Assembly (NCBI GenBank): GCA_963678775.2
Contig: CAXXGR010000007.1
Location: forward strand, 372,001 to 436,000
DNA: 64,000 bases
Direction of reading: 5' to 3'
Origin: JBFHIJ01 sp963678775
Lineage (GTDB): Bacteria; Bacteroidota; Ignavibacteria; Kapaibacteriales; UBA2268
A program made the translations under genes and the position numbers. Below, piece after piece: positions 16,545 through 25,571 of the stretch (positions are counted from its first letter, which is position 1; every line of letters starts with the position of its first letter). The notes beneath the pieces are model-generated. The model made no database searches and was not told the origin of the DNA. It saw nothing but the letters and a program-made list of their open reading frames with translations.

Positions 16545-18143
16545 TCATTCTACACCTCCGGCTTCTCCAAACAGAAACTTCCATTTATTGTCAACTTTTT
16601 TTACAACGAAACTTCCAAAGAAATATCCTTTTCTATAATGTATTATAGCAATATTTAGACTGGAGTTAATTGTAATTCTCATTATAGGTGGTGATGCAAT
16701 ATGCCACCCCTGACTCCAATGTTTTGGCATAACATGCAAAACAGAATTTAGGAAGTTTTCTCTTATCAAGCTCAAACCTGCTGCTGATACCGGATTCATT
16801 AATCCACCTGTGCCTAAGGGAGTCATGTCAGACTTCAAAAAATCTTCTAAAAAGTATCTAAAAAAACTGGTTAGATATACAAAATGAGCACCAGATATAT
16901 TAATATAAGGTCTGAAATTTTTTAGTGTAAAATATGTAATAGTATTTCCAACATTCATTTTTTTATAAACTGTATCATATAATTTATCTTTACTCGGTCT
17001 TCCCAGGTCTATATTATCAACAATTGTAACATCGATCTCGCCTTGTATTAAATAATAGCTAGTATCAATTCTTTTTGATCGACTTAAAGACTTTTCTATA
17101 AAAGGTAAAAATCTTGGATTCCGAGGATGATAAAAATCCCTATAGATTTTATAAATTTCTTGTTCCCATTCTGGTTTTAGATCTAGCTCTGACTTAGAGA
17201 TTGGCAATTCTAAGAGACTTCGAATATCTAGATACTTTTTAAACGCATCTATGTCGTATTCTTTATAAGCTTTGTAAAAAAGATGCTCATAGTGTTTTAG
17301 CTTACTCTTTAAGGAGTCATATCTACTATAATCAAAAGAATAATTATCCTGAATAAATCTAAAAGAATCACATATCATTTGAAAATTCTTAAAGTTATTT
17401 TTTAATTGCTTCAATTCTTTAACTCTAAGTACAAAAAATATCAGAAAATTTGGATCTTCTTTTATCATATAAGCTTGGTACTTCTTCAAATTTGGATGAG
17501 GATTTTCAACATAGTAATCATAGTGATTATCTGTTCTTTTACTTACATAATAATCTTCTACATTTTTACAGTATTCTCCATAATATTTTTTCCCTGCATC
17601 ATGTTTTTCTTTTTCTTCTTTAGCTTCTTTATCGATTTCTTTTTGTATTCTTTTTTTGATTTTTTCAGGTATTTTATTCAAAGGTAAAGGATAATCAATA
17701 CTTTGTATTTTGATTGGTAGATTATTTTTGATATTCAGGTCTTTGAAAAACTCTTTTCCACTTATACCTTCAAAAGTAATTGAATCATTCAAATTCTGTA
17801 TATCTATTATAGAATCAATATTGTACTTCCTTTTGTCAAAAAAATGTATTTGTATATCACAGTTCTCTTGATTTTCAGAAAAAAAGTAAGCAAACGTAAG
17901 TAGGCTGTCAAATTTATAAACACATTCAAAACGCCAATTTGGACGGAATGCTTTTAAAAAAAGTTCATAAGGATATAAACGTTTTAATTTCTTATCTAGA
18001 AACTTAGTATCAACAGAATACTCAAAATTATTAAATCTGATAGTATCCGTTACTGTAGGCAGCTGATCAAAATATTTGTCTTCAGCATTGCACACGCTTA
18101 GTAAGAGTACAATTAGTGTAGGGAGTAGGACTATATATTTCAT
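16545..18143 (-). CDS. Exported protein of unknown function, paralogue B of a tandem pair
   Basis: Protein of 532 residues whose first 47 residues nearly match those of the downstream paralogue (14992-16461), about 92% at DNA level, while the rest has diverged widely. The signal MKYIVLLPTLIVLLLSVC predicts export. Relative to paralogue A it carries a Lys/Glu-rich, probably helical insertion around residues 160-200 (KKRIQKEIDKEAKEEKEKH). Shared landmarks along the whole length show common ancestry. The start codon is 3 bases after the stop of the AlbA-like gene, so the two are co-transcribed. The long runs of charged and aromatic residues give no recognisable enzyme motif. It ends with GEAGGVE close to the AlbA remnant that precedes paralogue A. 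Confidence 0.7.
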   Translation of the reverse strand: MKYIVLLPTLIVLLLSVCNAEDKYFDQLPTVTDTIRFNNFEYSVDTKFLDKKLKRLYPYELFLKAFRPNWRFECVYKFDSLLTFAYFFSENQENCDIQIHFFDKRKYNIDSIIDIQNLNDSITFEGISGKEFFKDLNIKNNLPIKIQSIDYPLPLNKIPEKIKKRIQKEIDKEAKEEKEKHDAGKKYYGEYCKNVEDYYVSKRTDNHYDYYVENPHPNLKKYQAYMIKEDPNFLIFFVLRVKELKQLKNNFKNFQMICDSFRFIQDNYSFDYSRYDSLKSKLKHYEHLFYKAYKEYDIDAFKKYLDIRSLLELPISKSELDLKPEWEQEIYKIYRDFYHPRNPRFLPFIEKSLSRSKRIDTSYYLIQGEIDVTIVDNIDLGRPSKDKLYDTVYKKMNVGNTITYFTLKNFRPYINISGAHFVYLTSFFRYFLEDFLKSDMTPLGTGGLMNPVSAAGLSLIRENFLNSVLHVMPKHWSQGWHIASPPIMRITINSSLNIAIIHYRKGYFFGSFVVKKVDNKWKFLFGEAGGVE

Positions 18144-18146
18144 CTT

Positions 18147-19523
18147 CTATTTCTCATTTGTTTCAAGTAATTTCCAGTAGCCGCGCGTGCCGCCAATTCG
18201 TTCCAGTATACCTTTGTTTTTTAAGGAATTAATATGTTTCATAACTGCAGAATTGTTAATATTTAAATTATTAGCAATCTTTCTAACTGTAATATTAGAA
18301 TTGAGTTCTATTAATTTTATAATTTCTATTTGATTGTCAGACAGAGGGATTGTACCACCTATTGTACCACCTATTGTACCACCTATTGTACCACCTATTG
18401 TACCACCTATTGTACCACCTACGTTATAATCTGATTTGTACAATGTAATAAGAATTCCACCATCCATTTCTTCTATACTAGGTTCCGGTAAGCCTGCTAG
18501 TCTGCAAGAGTTGAATATTTTGATGAATCCACGTCCCCAAGCATCTATATAACCTGCTTTGAAGCATACATTCGCAATTAAAGGATTTCTTGGTTTCGAG
18601 CTATGAGTTCGTTTCAAAGTATCAATACTAAAATTATCAGGTAATCCGCCATCATTCCAAATAGTAATTTTTGTATTATAAACTCTTATTTGGACTGGAG
18701 CACCCATATAATTTCTGTGAATTAAGGCATTTAGTATTATTTCTCGCAATGCTTCTATAGGATATTCTCCCTTTTCAGTTCGGATTATATTTCTAAATTC
18801 AATTTCTCTAATCAGATATTTGTACCCCAAGATACTCATTGTTTCATAAAGTAATGTGATCAGATTACCTTCTATCTCATCTTGAAATCGTAAATCAGTA
18901 TCATCAGTAATAAATCTTCCTATTTTTACTTTCAAATTTGGAAATAATTTATAAGAATCTTGTCCGAACAAAACAAGAGCACTTCTTTTCAAATAATTGT
19001 TTTCAACAAGTCCTAGTTTATCTAAAATTTCTAAATAACTTAAATTGTCTACTGAAAAAATTCTATCACTTTCTTTCGCATCGCTTAGAAATTTGTCAAT
19101 AGTATGTGTATTTATATCTGCTATTGAATAGCTATCTTCAGTTATACTATCCCATGTTTTACCGGCTTTTTTTAGAAGAAAATCATTCAGAGAGTTACCT
19201 GTTAATTCTATAGTTGTACTTCCAGTTCTATAGTAATATCGTCCACGTAGTGATACCGGAACTGAATAGGGGGAAATAGTTATTGATATATAATTTTGAT
19301 TATTATCTTCAGAAAGAGCAATATCACAAATTATTCCCATTGTATTGCGAATCTTATTTGGAATATCTTCTAATAGTTTAGTATATCCTGGAACTCCAAT
19401 GGTATTACCATCATTGTTTTTTCCAACTATAAGCGAACCACCTTTAGCGTTAGCAAAACCGCATATAGTTTTTAGATAATCATCATGCCATTTAGATTTA
19501 TACTCGATATTAAAATTTTCCAT
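18147..19523 (-). CDS. AlbA/Schlafen-like ATP-binding regulator with GGTI repeat and winged helix
   Basis: Cytoplasmic protein of 458 residues. Residues 1-110 form an AlbA_2 (Schlafen AAA_4) domain: it opens EYKSKWHDDYLKTICGFANA and continues GGSLIVGKNNDG, with YYYRTGSTTIEL at its end. Residues about 240-365 form a GHKL-type ATP-binding module (ALREIILNALIHRNYMGAPV, then WNDGGLPDN and GRGFIKIFNSC), as in the group often labelled RecG-like transcriptional regulators. Residues about 369-392 are six perfect GGTI tetrapeptides. The C-terminus is a winged helix (LSDNQIEIIKLIELNSNITV, then LNINNSAVMKHINSLKNKGI) that likely binds DNA. It heads a gene set with two exported-protein paralogues, its stop only 3 bases before the next start. 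It may regulate them; the signal is unknown. Confidence 0.85.
   Translation of the reverse strand: MENFNIEYKSKWHDDYLKTICGFANAKGGSLIVGKNNDGNTIGVPGYTKLLEDIPNKIRNTMGIICDIALSEDNNQNYISITISPYSVPVSLRGRYYYRTGSTTIELTGNSLNDFLLKKAGKTWDSITEDSYSIADINTHTIDKFLSDAKESDRIFSVDNLSYLEILDKLGLVENNYLKRSALVLFGQDSYKLFPNLKVKIGRFITDDTDLRFQDEIEGNLITLLYETMSILGYKYLIREIEFRNIIRTEKGEYPIEALREIILNALIHRNYMGAPVQIRVYNTKITIWNDGGLPDNFSIDTLKRTHSSKPRNPLIANVCFKAGYIDAWGRGFIKIFNSCRLAGLPEPSIEEMDGGILITLYKSDYNVGGTIGGTIGGTIGGTIGGTIGGTIPLSDNQIEIIKLIELNSNITVRKIANNLNINNSAVMKHINSLKNKGILERIGGTRGYWKLLETNEK
18349..18420. repeat. In-frame 12-bp tandem repeat, six perfect units
   Basis: Six identical copies of ATTGTACCACCT on the plus strand encode (GGTI)6 in the AlbA-like protein. 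A unit of 12 bp keeps the frame, so slippage would change linker length without breaking the protein. Confidence 0.97.
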
Positions 19524-19625
19524 ATCTCAATCTTATCAAATAATATCAGCAATATTTCCTTGCAATTTACAAAAAAAGCACAAAAATATAAATATTTACT
19601 ATGGAAAACTTAATAATAGAATCTA

Positions 19626-19700
19626 TATAGGAAGTCTGAACTCAACACACATCACACACACTTTGGGAAACACACTTTTGCTAAGTTCAGACTTGCAGGA
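19626..19700. repeat. Non-coding repeat, copy B
   Basis: Bases 19626-19662 are identical to 14794-14830 (copy A). The inverted-repeat ends are AAGTCTGAAC (19632-19641) and GTTCAGACTT (19685-19694), followed by GCAGGA. The 3' half of the loop differs from copy A while the ends are kept, which suggests selection on pairing. It lies in the 272-base gap between the end of hydA and the start of the AlbA-like gene, where no clear hydA terminator is visible. Confidence 0.85.
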
Positions 19701-19795
19701 GGGAATTTTTGAAACACGTCGGGTCACTCTGAAAGATTATGGGCTTTTTTCAAAGCAACCCTGGCGTTTGGGTTTATGTTATAGGGAGAAAAATC

Positions 19796-21787
19796 TTATT
19801 TAATAGCTTTTTCTATCGCTTCAACAGCCATTTCATAAGTGCAATGAGTAATTTTGTTATTACCTACTGTTACACTTGGACCGTGCTCGCAACTTTCCAT
19901 ACAGAAGTTAGCATGTAAATTTACTTTTTCTGCTATTCCTTTTTCTTCTACGAAGGACATCAGATTGCGTAAAAGCTTTTGAGAACCTTTGATGAAGCAG
20001 TTAGTACCGATACAAACGCCGATTTCTAAAGTATCAGAGTTAGGATCATTTAGTAAGGCTAATTGCTCATCTGCAATTCTCTTTCTATTGTGATAGTGAG
20101 TATGAAGTAAATCGTGAGCTGTTTTGCCGCCGATTTCACCGATGCGTGTTTCATATAACTCATGGATGTAAGGATTGTCTTGTGCTTTTCTTACTTTCAA
20201 CATTTTGTCGGAGTTATAGATACCTGCAGCTCTGCTTTCTTTTACTTCGTTGTCGTAGCACACAGGCTGACCTGCACCACCGATGCAACCACCCGGACAA
20301 GACATCACTTCGATAAAGTCATAATGCTTTTTACCGGCTTTCATTTCAGCTAAAACTTCTTTAACATTAGCAAGGCCATTTACGATAGCTATATGAACAT
20401 CTTCGCCATTTAAGTTAACGCATACTTCCTTTACGCCTTTCATGCCACGTGCTTCATGGAAGTATACAGATTCTAACTGAACGCCTTTGATTTTTTCATA
20501 AAGATATCTCAAAACAGCTTCGCTCACACCGCCAGTGTTACCAAAGATAACGCCTGCACCTGATTTAAAGCCAAATGGCATATCTAATGGTTCAGGATCC
20601 AAATCTTTGAAGTTTATACCTGCTTGTTTAATCATAGAAGCAAGCTCTTGAGTAGTGATTACGTGATCTACATCAGCTACATCTTCCGTTGTAAACTCAG
20701 GTCTTTTTGCTTCGAATTTTTTAGCAGTACAAGGCATGATTGAAACAACAATCAAGTCTTCTCTTGTAGTATTAAATTCTTTAGGAAGCAAATCTTTTGC
20801 AACTGAACCAAACATCTGTTGCGGAGATTTACAAGTAGAAAGATTAGCTAAATGTTCAGGGTAATATTGTTCAACGTATTTAACCCAGCCCGGGCAGCAA
20901 GAAGTCATAAGCGGCATATTTTCGCCTGAGTTCTTTCTTTTTACAAATTCGTTAGCTTCTTCAATTACTGTTAAGTCAGCAGTAAAGGAAGTATCATATA
21001 CCTGATCAAAACCAAGAAGTCTTAAAGCTGCTGCAATCTGACCGGTAAGCACGTCGCCTGATTCCAAACCAAACATTTCGCCAATTGCAACCCTAACTGC
21101 AGGTGCAATCTGAGCGACAACTTTTTTCTTAGGATTGTCAATTTCAGCCCAAACTTCTTCCATTTCAGATCTTGGAGTAATAGACCCTGTCGGGCAAACT
21201 CTAGCACACTGGCCGCAATCAACACACTCAACCATTGCTAAATCTTTTCCAAAAGCAGGAGTAACTTGGATAAATGAGCCCCTGTGAGCAAAGTCTATAG
21301 CACCGATACCTTGGATTTCAGAACAAGCACGAACACAGTCACCACAAAGAATACATTTATTCGGGTCGCGGACTAATGCTTTAGAAGAATAATCTATAGG
21401 CAATATCTTTTCAGTCTTTTTGAATCTAATTTTATCTACACCTAATTTATATGATAAATCCTGCAATTTACAGTTAGCATTTTTTTGGCAAGAAGTACAA
21501 TCTCTATCATGATTAGCAAGTAAAAGCTCTAAAATGATTTTTCTCATTTCTCTAAGTTCAGATGTATGAGTTTTTACTTTCATGCCTTCTTCAGGTTTAG
21601 TAGAGCAGGAAGTGATTAGACCACGCCCTTCTATGTCTACCATACATAATCTACAAGCACCATAAACGCTAAGCTCAGAGTGATAGCAGAAAGTAGGAAT
21701 TTCAATATTCGCTTTACGTACAACTTCAAGCAGATTTTTTTCGCTGTCAAATGCAACTTCTCTGCCGTTTACAAATAAAGTTTTCAT
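19796..21787 (-). CDS. hydA: [FeFe] hydrogenase catalytic subunit (trimeric, electron-bifurcating type)
   Basis: Cytoplasmic enzyme of 663 residues that makes or oxidises hydrogen at the H-cluster. In order: a [2Fe-2S] ferredoxin domain (CYHSELSVYGACRLC), the His-ligated cluster segment (HDRDCTSCQKNANCKLQ), two [4Fe-4S] clusters (CILCGDCVRAC and CVDCGQCARVCP), then the H-cluster motifs TSCCPGW (L1), MPCTAKKFE (L2) and EVMSCPGGCIGGAGQP (L3). The C-terminus adds a thioredoxin-like [2Fe-2S] domain (CIGTNC and CMESC), found in HydA of NAD/ferredoxin-bifurcating hydrogenases. It ends the operon rex-hydC-hydB-hydA, 3 bases after hydB. All cluster ligands expected for activity are present. The maturases HydE, HydF and HydG are not in this window. 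Confidence 0.96.
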   Translation of the reverse strand: MKTLFVNGREVAFDSEKNLLEVVRKANIEIPTFCYHSELSVYGACRLCMVDIEGRGLITSCSTKPEEGMKVKTHTSELREMRKIILELLLANHDRDCTSCQKNANCKLQDLSYKLGVDKIRFKKTEKILPIDYSSKALVRDPNKCILCGDCVRACSEIQGIGAIDFAHRGSFIQVTPAFGKDLAMVECVDCGQCARVCPTGSITPRSEMEEVWAEIDNPKKKVVAQIAPAVRVAIGEMFGLESGDVLTGQIAAALRLLGFDQVYDTSFTADLTVIEEANEFVKRKNSGENMPLMTSCCPGWVKYVEQYYPEHLANLSTCKSPQQMFGSVAKDLLPKEFNTTREDLIVVSIMPCTAKKFEAKRPEFTTEDVADVDHVITTQELASMIKQAGINFKDLDPEPLDMPFGFKSGAGVIFGNTGGVSEAVLRYLYEKIKGVQLESVYFHEARGMKGVKEVCVNLNGEDVHIAIVNGLANVKEVLAEMKAGKKHYDFIEVMSCPGGCIGGAGQPVCYDNEVKESRAAGIYNSDKMLKVRKAQDNPYIHELYETRIGEIGGKTAHDLLHTHYHNRKRIADEQLALLNDPNSDTLEIGVCIGTNCFIKGSQKLLRNLMSFVEEKGIAEKVNLHANFCMESCEHGPSVTVGNNKITHCTYEMAVEAIEKAIK

Positions 21788-21790
21788 TTT

Positions 21791-23692
21791 TTATACTCCG
21801 ACAATAGCGTTGAACTTACAAACTTGTTTACAAGATCCGCATTTGATACAAACTTCAGCATCAAGTACGTGAGTTGATTTCCTTTCACCTGTGATTGCAT
21901 TCACCGGGCATGCTTTGATACAAACGCCGCAGCCTTTACAGCTTTCAGCCAATATTTCAGGTTCTACTAAAGCTTCGCACTCTTTAGCAGGGCATAATTT
22001 ATCTTGTACGTGAGCCAAATATTCATGGCGGAAGTGTTTCAAAGTAGAAAGTACCGGATTTGGAGCAGTTTTACCCAAACCACATAAAGAACCTTTCTGC
22101 ACAGCTTTAGCAAGAGTTTCAAGCAAGTCCAATGTATCCATTGTTGCCCTACCTTCAACTATATCTTCCAAAAGTGCAAGCATTTGTTTTGTACCTTCAC
22201 GGCATGGAACACATTTACCGCAAGATTCGTTTTGAGTAAATTCCATGAAGTATTTTGCGATACGAACCATACAAGTGTTTTCATTCATTACTACAAGCCC
22301 GCCGGAGCCGACCATAGCGCCAATACTTTTTAGCGATTCGAAATCAAGAGGTAAATCTAAGTGATCCTGAGTAAGACATCCACCGGAAGGACCGCCAATC
22401 TGCACAGCTTTAAATTGCTTATCAGAGGCTTTGCCCAAGCTGTCTAACACGCCACCACCAATGTTATACACGATCTCTCTTAGAGTAGTACCAAAAGGCA
22501 CTTCTATAAGACCTGTGTTTGCAACGTGACCGGTCAAGGCAAATGTTTTAGTACCCGGAGAAGTTTCAGTTCCTAACGCTTTGTAGAAGTCACTGCCGTT
22601 TCTCATGATAAGAGGAACAGAAGCAAGAGTTTCTACGTTATTAATAACAGTTGGTTTACCGTTTAAGCCTGACTCTGCAGGGAACGGAGGTTTTGGCATC
22701 GGCATGCCGCGAAGCCCTTCCACAGAAGAAATTAGAGCAGTTTCTTCACCGCAAACAAATGCGCCAGCACCTTCCATAACTTCAATGTGAAATCTTGCAC
22801 CTGTGCCAAAAATATCGTCACCTAAAATGCCTAATGCTTCGGCATCCTTTACAGCTTGACGTACTCTTTTCACTGCAAATGGGTATTCTGTACGAACGTA
22901 TACATATCCTTCATCTGCTCCGATAGCTCTTGCAGCGATCATCATGCCTTCAATAACAGAGTGAGGATTACCTTCCATCACAGATCTGTCCATAAATGCA
23001 CCCGGATCGCCTTCGTCACCGTTACAGATTACATATTTTTTGGGTCCCGGTTGAACTAAAGTAAGCTGCCATTTTTTTCCTGTAGGGAAGCCACCACCAC
23101 CACGACCTCTAAGGCCTGAATCTAATATTGATTGGCAGATTTCAGCAGGTTCCATTTCAGAGAATGCTTTATATGCAGCAATGTAACCGTTATGATTTAT
23201 ATACTCATCGATGCTTGCAGGGTCAATCATACCACATTCTTTCAAAGTCAAACGCTGTTGACGGTTATAGAAAGGTATTTCTTGAGTTCCTTTACATTTT
23301 TCTTTAGTAGCAGGATGTTTGAAAAGCAACCTATCAATGATTTCATCATTTTTGATAGACTTCTCAACTATTTCTTCGATGTCTTTAACTTTAACTTTTA
23401 AGTAATGTATGTCAGCAGGCTCAATAGTTACAAGAGGGCCCATCTGGCAAAAACCTTGGCAACCGCTTTCAGAGACATACATTTTTTCTTTTTCGTCAGT
23501 TTCAAATCTAATATCAACAGATAAATCTAAGCCCTGAGCTACAATCTGTTTTTTTAATTCATCATAGATATTTTTGGAACCGTTAGCAACGCAACCTGTG
23601 CCGGCGCAAACGATAATTCTTTTTTTGACTAATTTTTGTTTTTCTTCGTAATTAGCTTTTATCTGTTTTAGTTTATCCAAGTGCTGGTTCAT
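21791..23692 (-). CDS. hydB: NADH- and FMN-binding subunit of the bifurcating hydrogenase
   Basis: NuoF-like flavoprotein of 633 residues that exchanges electrons between NAD(H) and the hydrogenase. Residues about 28-110 are a thioredoxin-like [2Fe-2S] domain (CAGTGC and CQGFC). The NuoF core has the FMN/NADH loops GRGGGGFPTGKKW and GDEGDPGAFMDRS, a SLBB region, and the [4Fe-4S] site ESCGKCVPCREG. The C-terminus carries two ferredoxin-type clusters (CKGCGVCIKACP and CIKCGSCKQVC). This five-part layout, not that of Complex I NuoF, is typical of HydB/HndC. Its start overlaps the end of hydC by 20 bases with GGAAG just ahead of the ATG, so translation is coupled. Confidence 0.95.
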   Translation of the reverse strand: MNQHLDKLKQIKANYEEKQKLVKKRIIVCAGTGCVANGSKNIYDELKKQIVAQGLDLSVDIRFETDEKEKMYVSESGCQGFCQMGPLVTIEPADIHYLKVKVKDIEEIVEKSIKNDEIIDRLLFKHPATKEKCKGTQEIPFYNRQQRLTLKECGMIDPASIDEYINHNGYIAAYKAFSEMEPAEICQSILDSGLRGRGGGGFPTGKKWQLTLVQPGPKKYVICNGDEGDPGAFMDRSVMEGNPHSVIEGMMIAARAIGADEGYVYVRTEYPFAVKRVRQAVKDAEALGILGDDIFGTGARFHIEVMEGAGAFVCGEETALISSVEGLRGMPMPKPPFPAESGLNGKPTVINNVETLASVPLIMRNGSDFYKALGTETSPGTKTFALTGHVANTGLIEVPFGTTLREIVYNIGGGVLDSLGKASDKQFKAVQIGGPSGGCLTQDHLDLPLDFESLKSIGAMVGSGGLVVMNENTCMVRIAKYFMEFTQNESCGKCVPCREGTKQMLALLEDIVEGRATMDTLDLLETLAKAVQKGSLCGLGKTAPNPVLSTLKHFRHEYLAHVQDKLCPAKECEALVEPEILAESCKGCGVCIKACPVNAITGERKSTHVLDAEVCIKCGSCKQVCKFNAIVGV

Positions 23693-24197
23693 TTGCTTCC
23701 TCCTTAGTTAAAATTTCATCGATAACTTTAAGGCATTTAGTAGTAGTCATCTGAGAGTAGACCTCTTCATTGACAACAACTACCGGAGCTAAACCGCATG
23801 CACCAAGGCAAGACACAGTTTCCAAAGTGAAAAGCATATCATCAGTGGTATGTTTTTCTTCGGAAAGTTCTAGCTTACTACGCATTGCTTTAATCAAAGG
23901 TTGAGAACCGATAACGTGGCAGGCTGTGCCATCGCATACTTTAATAACATATTTTCCCTTTGGCTCTAAGGCAAAGTGAGAATAAAAAGTAGCAACACCA
24001 TATACTCTCGCTGGAGAAATATCTAATGAAGTTGCAACAAAAGTCAGTACATCTTCAGGTAGATAACGGTACTCTTCTTGTACCTCCTGAAGTATAGGGA
24101 TTAGTTTGCTGCTTTTATACTCGTATTTTTCGAGAATATTGCAAACCTTGTCAAATTTTCTCATCATTTCTGATGAAGAATGACCCGTATTCGCCAT
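23673..24197 (-). CDS. hydC: NuoE-like [2Fe-2S] subunit of the bifurcating hydrogenase
   Basis: Thioredoxin-fold subunit of 174 residues. Its single [2Fe-2S] cluster is held by CDGTAC (residues about 88-93) and CLGAC (about 129-133), the classic NuoE/HndA spacing. The N-terminal helical bundle (LIPILQEVQEEYRYLPEDVL, then RVYGVATFYSHF) docks on the NuoF-like subunit. The start has GGAG a few bases upstream. It is the first structural gene of the operon, 23 bases after rex and overlapping hydB by 20 bases. With HydA and HydB it forms the soluble complex that couples NADH and ferredoxin to hydrogen. Confidence 0.95.
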   Translation of the reverse strand: MANTGHSSSEMMRKFDKVCNILEKYEYKSSKLIPILQEVQEEYRYLPEDVLTFVATSLDISPARVYGVATFYSHFALEPKGKYVIKVCDGTACHVIGSQPLIKAMRSKLELSEEKHTTDDMLFTLETVSCLGACGLAPVVVVNEEVYSQMTTTKCLKVIDEILTKEEANEPALG

Positions 24198-24220
24198 GTT
24201 AAATCTCCGCTATAACAAAT

Positions 24221-24868
24221 CTATATGTGTAATTTATGAGAAGCCAATTTTCTACTAAGCACCGCTAAGCTCTGAGAAAACTGAATATTTTCTACTACGA
24301 TATTATCAGGCACCTTTAGCGATACCGGAGCAAAGTTCCAGATAGCAATGATTCCGCTACTAATCATTAAATCTGCAACCTCCTGAGCTGCCTGAGCAGG
24401 AGTAGTGATAACTCCTATGTGCACGTGCATCCTGTTGGCAAGGTTTTCAAGCTTGCTCATTGGTAGCACTTCTATGTCAAAAAACTTCTTACCAATCTTC
24501 TCTTCAGAATTATCAAAAGCTGCTATAAAATTGAGACCATAATCTCTAAAAGCCTTATAGGATAATATCGCCTGACCTAATACGCCTGCGCCCACTAAAA
24601 AAGCGTCATCGTAGTTCTCCCAATTCAGAAATGACTCTATAGCCTTAATAAGCAAATTGATGTCATAACCGGTTTTGGGTTTACCTACTATATCAGTGTA
24701 TTGAATATCTTTTCTCACCTGAGTAGGGTCAAACTTCATTTCCTGAGCTATTCTAGAACTGGAAACTTCTTTTATTCCTTCATCCCTCAGTCGTTTTAGC
24801 AAATGCCAATACTGAGGTAATCTCCTAAGAGCAGGTTCTGGTATCATTTTGATGACTTCGTTTTTCAT
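24221..24868 (-). CDS. rex: Redox-sensing transcriptional repressor Rex
   Basis: Homodimeric repressor of 215 residues that senses the NADH/NAD+ ratio. The N-terminal winged helix (EPALRRLPQYWHLLKRL, then FDPTQVRKDIQY, the recognition helix) is followed by a Rossmann fold with VGAGVLGQA and by AAFDNSEEKIG, the acidic end of the second strand that prefers NAD over NADP. It ends with IWNFAPVSL and the domain-swapped C-terminal helix. It is the first gene of rex-hydC-hydB-hydA, so it very likely controls the hydrogenase and itself. High NADH would release it and allow hydrogen production. A near-perfect inverted repeat lies 14-59 bases upstream of its start. Confidence 0.96.
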   Translation of the reverse strand: MKNEVIKMIPEPALRRLPQYWHLLKRLRDEGIKEVSSSRIAQEMKFDPTQVRKDIQYTDIVGKPKTGYDINLLIKAIESFLNWENYDDAFLVGAGVLGQAILSYKAFRDYGLNFIAAFDNSEEKIGKKFFDIEVLPMSKLENLANRMHVHIGVITTPAQAAQEVADLMISSGIIAIWNFAPVSLKVPDNIVVENIQFSQSLAVLSRKLASHKLHI

Positions 24869-25571
24869 AACACCTACCTTATTGAGAAATTTATATCGAT
24901 AAAATTATATCGGTATATATTTCTCGATTCAATATAATTCTTATAACGTATAAAGAAAAAAGATTTTTTATCATATTTGGCGAATACGGTTTGGACTTTT
25001 CCCCAATCGTTATAAGTATATGGGTTTATAATAAGTTACAATAATTAAAACAAGATTTTTTAAATATTAAAAGATAATATCTAAGAGAGTAGCTGCTTGG
25101 TCTGTTATGTACATAAAAACGTCATAAATAAGCAATGCAAAACTCAGGAAGTATAATAGATAAATATTTCTCGATTTAACAATGCCACAAAATAGTGATT
25201 ATTCTGATACTTGACTTAATCTAAAAATATAATAATAAAAATTTTATAAAGAATCTAAGGTCTTGATATATAAAGGGAAGGTGATATTGTTCAAAAATAT
25301 TGGGGCATAATAAGAATTCAAAATCTTAGTTCAATTTATAAATATACCCTTAGACATTAACCTGTAATCGACAAAAAGATACAAGATACCTACTAACAAT
25401 GTATTGGATATTACAATATGATATATATGAATCATTTAAAGAGAAAAATCTGCAAAAAACACACAACAAAGCAACACATAGATTACAGAAAGAAAAAAGA
25501 TTTATAAACATCACTTTATATTAACAAATAAAACATATATTATATAGTAAAAAAACATAGGAATGTTCAGA
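24869..25571. other. Long divergent control region between rex and an unknown gene
   Basis: About 700 bases without a supported gene, very AT-rich, with no open frame of note on either strand. It contains the palindrome at 24882-24927 next to rex, and at 25164-25176 a second copy of the 13-mer ATATTTCTCGATT also found in the palindrome (24917-24929). The rest shows no hairpin with a T tract and no RNA gene I can recognise. It is unusually long for this compact genome and may carry further regulatory sites or a small RNA. Confidence 0.55.
24882..24927. promoter_or_regulatory. Palindromic operator candidate upstream of rex
   Basis: A 20-base arm (24882-24901, beginning TTGAGAAAT) and its inverted partner (24908-24927, ending ATTTCTCGA) match at 17 of 20 positions around a 6-base spacer. 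It ends 14 bases before the rex start codon. The outer part TCGAGAAATATAT resembles half of the Rex consensus TTGTGAAATATTTCACAA, but the overall symmetry is longer than a single Rex site, so two sites or another regulator are possible. Confidence 0.5.

Noticed and set aside
14794..19700. Insertion-sequence or transposon ends
   Set aside because: The two repeats are direct rather than inverted relative to each other, no transposase lies between them, and no target-site duplication was recognised.
21791..24197. Respiratory Complex I subunits NuoE and NuoF
   Set aside because: The extra thioredoxin-like and two-cluster C-terminal domains and the adjacent HydA place them in a hydrogenase complex.
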